DNA from: Pseudomonas viridiflava | Lineage (GTDB): Bacteria > Pseudomonadota > Gammaproteobacteria > Pseudomonadales > Pseudomonadaceae | Length of the DNA: 64,000 nucleotides | Assembly (NCBI RefSeq): GCF_900580675.1 | Contig: NZ_UTBG01000186.1 | Location: 186,001 to 250,000 of the forward strand | Direction of reading: 5' to 3' | Shown: positions 59,277 through 64,000 of the stretch, one piece after another | How the letters are laid out: each line of letters starts with the position of its first letter | Position numbering within the stretch: position 1 is the first letter of the stretch | Made by a program: the position numbers and the translations under genes | Notes under the pieces: generated by a model | What the model saw: the letters and a program-made list of their open reading frames with translations, nothing else | Told to the model about the DNA's origin: nothing | Database searches by the model: none

Positions 59277-60221
59277 TTACTTGCTGGTCAATTGCAGGTT
59301 GGCGGCTGCCGGTTTGCCGTCAAAGGTGGTCACGCCTTCCAGCCAGCGCGCCTGGTCTTGCGGGTGATCCTTGAGCCACTGCTTGGCGGACTCCAGGGCA
59401 TCCTTGTGATCCAGCAACGGCTGCATCATTCGGCTTTCGTCGGCGGCGGTGAAGGTCAGGTTGGTCAGCAGCTTGTGCACGTTGGGGCATTGCTCGGCGT
59501 AGGTGGGCGAGGTGACGCTCCATACCGTGGCCATGCCTTCGTTAGGGCCCAGCGCGTCGTCGCTGCCGGTGAGGTAAGTCATCGCGACGTTGACGTTCAT
59601 CGGGTGCGGCGCCCAGCCGAAGAACACCACGGCTTCCTTGCGGCGCACCGCGCGGTCGACGGCGGCGAGCATGCCGGCTTCACTGGATTCGACCAGCTGG
59701 AATTTGCCCAGGCCGAACTGGTTCTTGGCGATCATCGCCTTGATCTGCGTGTTGGCGCCGGACCCCGGCTCAATGCCGTAGATCTTGCCGCCCAGTTCCT
59801 TCTCGAACTTGGCGATGTCGGCAAAGGTTTTCAGGCCCTTCTCGGCCAGGTAAGTCGGCACGGCGAGGGTGGCGCGCGCGTCTTCCAGGCTCGGTTTGTC
59901 GAGCACCTTGACTTGCTTGGCGTCGACAAAGGGCGTGATGGTCTGGGTCATGAGCGGGTTCCAGTAGCCGAGAAACATATCCAGGCGCTGGTCGCGGATG
60001 CCGGCGAAGATGATCTGCTGGGACGCGCTGGTCTGTTTGGTCTTGTAGCCGAGGCCGTCGAGCAACACTTGGGTCATGGCGCTGGTGGCGATTACGTCGG
60101 TCCAGTTCACCACGCCCATGCGCACGTTCTGGCAGGATGCGGCGTCCGCTGCCATAACATTGGTGCTCAAGATAGCGCTGGCGCTGAGTGCGAGTACGCA
60201 GCGGCTGATCAGTCGGTTCAT
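59277..60221 (-). CDS. caiX: L-carnitine-binding periplasmic protein CaiX
   Basis: 314 aa. Signal peptide MNRLISRCVLALSASAILSTNVMAAD. OpuAC-type binding protein, paralogous to CbcX: CQNVRMGVVNWTDVIATSAMTQVLLDGLGYKTKQTSASQQ, DQRLDMFLGYWNPLMTQTITPFVD, and VFFGWAPHPMNVNVAMTYLTGSDDALGPN. No permease or ATPase gene is linked; in P. aeruginosa CaiX delivers carnitine to the CbcWV complex, whose genes are 8 kb away here. First gene of the carnitine operon, divergent from cdhR. Confidence 0.93.
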   Translation of the reverse strand: MNRLISRCVLALSASAILSTNVMAADAASCQNVRMGVVNWTDVIATSAMTQVLLDGLGYKTKQTSASQQIIFAGIRDQRLDMFLGYWNPLMTQTITPFVDAKQVKVLDKPSLEDARATLAVPTYLAEKGLKTFADIAKFEKELGGKIYGIEPGSGANTQIKAMIAKNQFGLGKFQLVESSEAGMLAAVDRAVRRKEAVVFFGWAPHPMNVNVAMTYLTGSDDALGPNEGMATVWSVTSPTYAEQCPNVHKLLTNLTFTAADESRMMQPLLDHKDALESAKQWLKDHPQDQARWLEGVTTFDGKPAAANLQLTSK

Positions 60222-60327
60222 GGTGGATCCCTCGGCAGGTCGTTATTGTGGGGTCCGGCGTCTTTATGCGCCGTGGGGCTGATGTGCAGGGTTAAGTTAC
60301 GTACCTTCGCGCCCGACAAAACGCACG

Positions 60328-60357
60328 GCGGCGACCCGCTCTTGCACTGCAGCGACC
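60328..60357. promoter_or_regulatory. direct repeats in the caiX-cdhR promoter region
   Basis: GC(G/A)GCGACC occurs at 60328-60336 and 60349-60357, 21 bp apart, the same period as the repeats before cbcX. The site is about 110-135 bp before caiX and 70-100 bp before cdhR. Probable binding site of CdhR and/or GbdR. Confidence 0.55.
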
Positions 60358-60427
60358 TGCCCCCTTGAATCCACCCGAGAACGGGAGTATCACAGTGCCA
60401 CGCTGCCCGTCCTACGAGAGCGCCACC

Positions 60428-61372
60428 ATGTCCCAGGATTTCTACTTTCTGCTGATGCCGGGCTTCTCGGCCATCGGCTTTATCTCCGCCCTTGAACCAC
60501 TGCGCGTGGCCAACCGCTTTCGCGGCGAGCTGTACCGCTGGCACGTATTGAGCGCCGACGGCGGCGCGGTGCTGGCGAGCAATGGCATGTCGGTCAACGC
60601 CGACGCCGCGCTGGAGCCGCTGAACAAGGGCGCGACCTTGATGGTGGTCGCCGGCTTCGAACCCCTGCAGTTCGCCACGCCGGCCCTGGAACACTGGCTG
60701 CGCCGCCTCGACCACGACGGCGTGACCCTCGGCGCCATCGACACCGGCGCCTGCGTGCTGGCCGAAGCGGGCCTGCTCGACGGCCACCGGGTCACCCTGC
60801 ACTGGGAAGCCATCGACGCGTTCAAGGAATCCTATCCACAGCTCACGGTGACCCAGGAGCTGTTCGAGATCGACCGCCGCCGCATCACCTGTGCCGGTGG
60901 CACCGCTTCCATCGACCTGATGCTCGACCTGATCGCCCAGGCCCATGGCCCGGAGCTGGCGATCCAGGTCTCCGAACAATTTGTGCTCGGCCGCATCCGC
61001 CCGCGCAAAGACCACCAGCGCATGCAGATCGCCACGCGCTACGGCATCAACAACAAAAAACTGGTGCAAGTGATCGGCGAGATGGAGCAGCACACCGAGC
61101 CGCCGCTGAGCACCCTGGCCCTGGCCGACGCGATCAAGGTCACGCGGCGCCAGCTGGAACGCCTGTTTCGCCTGCACCTGAACGATACCCCGAGCAACTT
61201 CTACCTCGGCCTGCGCCTGGAAAAAGCCCGGCAGCTCCTGCGTCAGAGCGACCTGAGCGTGCTGGAGGTGAGCATTGCGTGCGGGTTTGAGTCGCCGTCG
61301 TACTTCACGCGCAGCTATCGGGCGCGGTTTGCGAAATGCCCGCGGGAGGATCGGCGACGGGAGGTGGTTTGA
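60428..61372 (+). CDS. cdhR: carnitine-responsive activator CdhR
   Basis: 314 aa from the ATG at 60428 (GAGAG upstream; an alternative TTG at 60365 would add 21 residues). AraC-family regulator with the same domain plan as GbdR: N-terminal DJ-1-like domain (FYFLLMPGFSAIGFISALEPLRVANRFRGELYRW, LGAIDTGACVLAEAGLLDG, HWEAIDAFKE) and C-terminal AraC domain (LALADAIKVTRRQLERLFRLHLNDTPSNFYLGLRLEKARQLLRQSDLSVLEVSIACGFESPSYFTRSYRARFAKCPREDRR). In P. aeruginosa CdhR activates caiX-cdhCAB with carnitine as inducer. Divergent from caiX. Confidence 0.93.
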   Translation: MSQDFYFLLMPGFSAIGFISALEPLRVANRFRGELYRWHVLSADGGAVLASNGMSVNADAALEPLNKGATLMVVAGFEPLQFATPALEHWLRRLDHDGVTLGAIDTGACVLAEAGLLDGHRVTLHWEAIDAFKESYPQLTVTQELFEIDRRRITCAGGTASIDLMLDLIAQAHGPELAIQVSEQFVLGRIRPRKDHQRMQIATRYGINNKKLVQVIGEMEQHTEPPLSTLALADAIKVTRRQLERLFRLHLNDTPSNFYLGLRLEKARQLLRQSDLSVLEVSIACGFESPSYFTRSYRARFAKCPREDRRREVV

Positions 61373-61377
61373 CGGGC

Positions 61378-61435
61378 AATTATAGTTAATTATACTCGCT
61401 ACTATAATTTATAGTCCTTTACATAATTGAGTATA
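61378..61435 (+). promoter_or_regulatory. AT-rich leader of the orphan ATPase gene
   Basis: This block is far more AT-rich than its surroundings. It holds two inverted repeats: AATTATAGT / ACTATAATT (61378-61386, 61401-61409) and TATACTC / GAGTATA (61391-61397, 61429-61435). TATAAT (61403-61408) could be a -10 box. The ATG at 61441 has no convincing SD. Confidence 0.5.
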
Positions 61436-61440
61436 AAACC

Positions 61441-62607
61441 ATGTCAAAGCACAGCGGCTTTGTATTTCGCCGCCCCACCCTGGCAAGCAGTATTGCCGAC
61501 GGCCTGGTGGGGGCCGGTATTCAGGATTTCACCTCTGGCCTGTTTCTAGCGGCGCCGCGTCGCACCGGCAAAAGTACCTTTTTGCGTGAAGACCTGATCC
61601 CGGAGTGTCAGCTGCGGGGTTGGCTGGCGGTGTATGTGGATCTCTGGGCCGACAAAGAGAAAGATCCGGCGGAGTTGATCGCCAGCGCCATTGCCGCTGC
61701 GCTGGTGCCCTATGAAAAGGGCATTCGCAAACTGGCCAAGAACATCGGTATCGAGAAACTGAGCTTTCTGCGCACGCTCTCCTGGGACTTTACCAAACCG
61801 CAATTGCCGGTCGGTGCGACGCTGACCCAAGCCTTGGAATTGCTCCACAGCGCGGCGGAAAAACCCGTCGTGCTGGTGATTGACGAAGCGCAGCACGCCT
61901 TGACCACCGAGTCGGGTATCAATGCGATGTTCGCGTTAAAGGCCGCGCGGGATCAGCTCAATCAAGGTCGTGACGAGGAGGGCAGCGGTTTGCGCCTGGT
62001 GTTTACCGGCTCCAACCGCGACAAGCTCGCGCACTTGGTCCTTGGCAAAAGCCAGCCGTTTTTCGGCTCCAGCATCACGCCGTTCCCCTTGCTCGGCAAA
62101 GAGTTCACCCAGGCGTACACGCTGCATTTGAATGCCCATCTGGCCAAGACCAACCAATTCAACGCGGCCGATATCGACGAAGCCTTTGAACTGGTGGGCC
62201 GTCGCCCCGAGATGCTGCGCACCATCATCGGCGAAGTGGCGCTGGAGTTGGGCGAGGCAAACAACCTGGGCCAATTGCTGCACAGCCGCGCCGAACTGCT
62301 GCGCGCCGGCGTTTGGACCGAGTTCGAAAGCGCCTGGAACGCCCTCACCATCCCCCAGCGCGCCGTGCTGGAAGTCATGGTTGCACGCTCGCAGAACAAC
62401 GAACCCTTTGCACCCTTCACCGACAGCACCCTCACGGCGGTCAGCAAGGCGCTGGAGGACATGGGCAGCGACATGGTGCCGGGCACCCAGACCATCCAGG
62501 CCTGTATCGACGCCCTGCGCGACAAGGAACTGGTGTGGAAGTCGAGCCGGGGTGGCTATGCCCTGGAAGACAAAACCTTTGGGGATTGGCTGCTGCACAA
62601 GCGCTGA
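61441..62607 (+). CDS. orphan AAA-type ATP-binding protein, unknown function
   Basis: 388 aa, no signal or membrane segment. P-loop LFLAAPRRTGKSTFLREDLI at about residues 34-54 (Walker A has A instead of the first Gly), Walker B KPVVLVIDEAQHAL at about 140, sensor-like LRLVFTGSNRDKLAHLVL at about 182, then a helical lid with LVGRRPEMLRTIIGEVAL. The C-terminal 100 residues look like a winged helix (TIPQRAVLEVMVARSQNNEPF, TQTIQACIDALRDKELVWKSSRGGYALEDKTFGDWL). The plan resembles ORC/Cdc6-like or STAND-type AAA proteins. It stands alone with an AT-rich leader. No partner gene suggests a function. Confidence 0.75.
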   Translation: MSKHSGFVFRRPTLASSIADGLVGAGIQDFTSGLFLAAPRRTGKSTFLREDLIPECQLRGWLAVYVDLWADKEKDPAELIASAIAAALVPYEKGIRKLAKNIGIEKLSFLRTLSWDFTKPQLPVGATLTQALELLHSAAEKPVVLVIDEAQHALTTESGINAMFALKAARDQLNQGRDEEGSGLRLVFTGSNRDKLAHLVLGKSQPFFGSSITPFPLLGKEFTQAYTLHLNAHLAKTNQFNAADIDEAFELVGRRPEMLRTIIGEVALELGEANNLGQLLHSRAELLRAGVWTEFESAWNALTIPQRAVLEVMVARSQNNEPFAPFTDSTLTAVSKALEDMGSDMVPGTQTIQACIDALRDKELVWKSSRGGYALEDKTFGDWLLHKR

Positions 62608-62645
62608 AGGGCAGCACAGGTCAAATGTGGGAGCTCCGGTGTGGC

Positions 62646-63062
62646 TTATTTCTTTACCAGTGCCGAACACGCCGCCTTATAGGCCTCATGCTGGTACTTG
62701 TTCAGCGTGGCCGGCAGCTCAAAGGTGTGTTTCTTGTTCTGCGCATTGATGGTCTGCGGCGACAGCAATGTCACCTCAACGCCGTCGAGCAACTGAAACA
62801 CGCCTTCAATCTTGAACGTAGTCGGGCCACCGGCGAACTCGCCTTTCTTGCTGCGCTTCTTGATCGCGATACGGGTAATCGCGTTTGCCTGCACAAAGGC
62901 CTTCACCTGGGCGGCGAAGGCTTTGACGTTGGCCGCTTCATCGTCGTCTTCGAGGGCGATTTTCTTGGTGGCCAGCGCCATGTGGGCCGGCGCCTGGTTG
63001 TCCAGGGAGGCGACGGCGATGATGGCTTCGCTGCCTTTGATTTCGATGCCGCAGATAGTCAT
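62646..63062 (-). CDS. DUF3010 family protein
   Basis: 138 aa, cytosolic. Starts MTICGIEIKGSEAIIAVASLDNQAPAHMALATKKIALEDDDEAANVKAFAAQVKAFVQ and later IAIKKRSKKGEFAGGPTTFKIEGVFQLLDGVEVTLLSPQTINAQNKKH; this matches DUF3010, a family with an RNase H-like fold and no known function. GIEIKGSEA is the first-strand signature. Monocistronic. Confidence 0.85.
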   Translation of the reverse strand: MTICGIEIKGSEAIIAVASLDNQAPAHMALATKKIALEDDDEAANVKAFAAQVKAFVQANAITRIAIKKRSKKGEFAGGPTTFKIEGVFQLLDGVEVTLLSPQTINAQNKKHTFELPATLNKYQHEAYKAACSALVKK

Positions 63063-63103
63063 GAATGGCCTTGGTTCAGAGGGAAAGTGGCGGGGATTGT
63101 CGC

Positions 63104-63505
63104 TTATTCCTGCCCAATCGACTCCAGAAACTCCGACCGCTCATCGCTCATCCGTGCCAGGCAGTCGTTCTGCGCAATCGCATAGGCCTTGGAACCTGTG
63201 ACTGCCGGGAAGGTGTCCACCGCGCAATCGGCGTCACGCAGCTTCTCCCACTTCTGCTGGGCATCCTTCAGACGAGCGGTAATGTCGGCCAGTTGCGACT
63301 TGTTGCTGGCGTAGGTCGACGCCATGCGCTCCAGCAGCCCCTGGTAGTTATCCTTGAGCAATTGCTCGGCGGTGGTTTTGTTGTAAGTGGCGCATTCCAG
63401 GGTTTGCTTGTCGTTTTCGATGCCATCGCACGGCGTGCTGTCGGTGTCTTCGGCCGCGTGGACGCCGGTTGCGATGAGTGCCAAAGCCAGGAAAATCGAT
63501 TTCAT
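63104..63505 (-). CDS. LprI-like lysozyme inhibitor family secreted protein
   Basis: 133 aa with signal peptide MKSIFLALALIATGVHAAED. The mature part has the four-cysteine pattern of the DUF1311/LprI family: CDGIENDKQTLECATYNKTTAEQLL, LKDAQQKWEKLRDADC, AIAQNDCLARM. DAQQKWEKLRDADC is the family core. Members inhibit lysozyme or are of unknown role. Second lysozyme-inhibitor-like gene in the window after the MliC gene. Confidence 0.82.
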   Translation of the reverse strand: MKSIFLALALIATGVHAAEDTDSTPCDGIENDKQTLECATYNKTTAEQLLKDNYQGLLERMASTYASNKSQLADITARLKDAQQKWEKLRDADCAVDTFPAVTGSKAYAIAQNDCLARMSDERSEFLESIGQE

Positions 63506-63724
63506 TGCGCCGTCTCATATCAGGTGATGCGGGAATTCTGGCTCAAGCGTAAGACAAAGAACAGCCGCCAGTCAGACCTCTCTTAACAGCCTTTGTCGCG
63601 GATTGACGCTTTCGGCAATTCCCCTGTCGTTTTTGCACCCGGTTCGTTCAGCCCCTGGGCATATGCTGGCCCCAAAGCGCCGGCAGACGATTCGGCGCAT
63701 GAATCGCCAATAAGGGGACGCCTG

Positions 63725-64000
63725 ATGAGCCCAGCCGAATTGCACGCCGACAGCATCGTTATCGACGGGCTGATCATTGCCAAGTGGAACCGCGACCTGT
63801 TCGAAGACATGCGCAAAGGCGGCCTCACCGCCGCCAACTGCACCGTGTCGGTGTGGGAAGGCTTCCAGGCCACGATCAATAACATCGTGGCCAGCCAGAC
63901 CCTGATCCGTGAGAACAGCGACCTGGTGATCCCGGTGAAAACCACCGCCGATATCCGCAAGGCCAAGGAACTGGGCAAGACCGGCATCATCTTCGGCTTC
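63725..64000 (+). CDS. membrane dipeptidase-like (M19 family) protein, N-terminal part
   Basis: Partial: the first 92 codons are visible. AAGGGGA precedes the ATG. The protein starts MSPAELHADSIVIDGLIIAKWNRDLFEDM. In active M19 dipeptidases the first strand reads DGHxDxP with the zinc-binding His and Asp; here it is DGLIIAK, so both ligands are absent. The start of the P. aeruginosa homologue (PA5396, next to the dimethylglycine demethylase genes) reads similarly, which suggests a changed role rather than a broken gene. The dgcA/dgcB genes would be expected just beyond the window. Confidence 0.78.
   Translation, partial: MSPAELHADSIVIDGLIIAKWNRDLFEDMRKGGLTAANCTVSVWEGFQATINNIVASQTLIRENSDLVIPVKTTADIRKAKELGKTGIIFGF

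Overview
The window is a GC-rich, gene-dense chromosomal segment of a Pseudomonas of the P. fluorescens group. Evidence: many REP/REPIN palindromes of the type found in fluorescent pseudomonads (cores such as GGGAGCGGGCTTGCTCGCG and GGGAGCTGGCTTGCCTGCG), an SAH riboswitch on ahcY-metF, and gene order matching Pseudomonas core blocks (bioA / cytochrome b561-yceI / rhlE / metF-ahcY; metK / tkt-epd-pgk-fba; betABI-betT-cbcVWX-sdaA-gbdR-cdhBAC-caiX-cdhR). I see no rRNA, tRNA, CRISPR array, insertion sequence or prophage.

Layout. 1-9.5 kb: end of bioA, a cytochrome b561 with two tandem YceI periplasmic proteins, the DEAD-box helicase rhlE, a periplasmic solute-binding protein, a putative glycosyltransferase, and the SAM-cycle genes metF and ahcY behind an SAH riboswitch. 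9.5-17.3 kb: acyl-CoA thioesterase, an FNT-family channel with a hairpin over its ribosome-binding site, a CPA1 antiporter, a MAPEG protein, mltA, a cytochrome c'-like lipoprotein, small secreted proteins and ligB with a signal peptide. 17.3-26.2 kb: metK with an ArsR-methyltransferase fusion regulator and a 30-bp palindrome, then the central carbon genes tkt, epd, pgk and fba with two small lipoproteins (one MliC-like). 26.2-43 kb: a small unknown protein preceded by a C4-type antisense RNA, a PL7 alginate lyase, a REC-PAS-GGDEF-EAL protein, a YgjP-like metallopeptidase, a YccS transporter, YhiN flavoprotein, dbpA, an rhlA-like gene with an MdtD-like exporter, and a TldD/PmbA-like pair.

43-61.4 kb is one functional island for quaternary amines: choline import (BetT; the CbcXWV ABC system), choline to glycine betaine (BetA, BetB; repressor BetI), carnitine to glycine betaine (CdhA, CdhC, CdhB; binding protein CaiX; regulator CdhR), the glycine-betaine-responsive regulator GbdR, and an L-serine dehydratase that drains serine made from glycine to pyruvate. 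The last gene (63725 onward) is the M19-like protein that, in P. aeruginosa, sits next to the dimethylglycine demethylase genes, so the pathway probably continues past the window end. Between them, 61.4-63.5 kb holds an orphan AAA-type ATPase with an AT-rich leader, a DUF3010 protein and an LprI-like lysozyme inhibitor.

The most distinctive signals are regulatory: the C4-like RNA whose loop is perfectly complementary over 11 nt to the ribosome-binding site of its own downstream gene; the SD-sequestering hairpin before the FNT gene; two sets of 21-bp-period direct repeats in front of cbcX and caiX; a sigma-54 promoter with an upstream dyad before gbdR; and a long palindrome before the metK regulator. 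Function calls rest on reading the sequence and on family knowledge; no database search was run.
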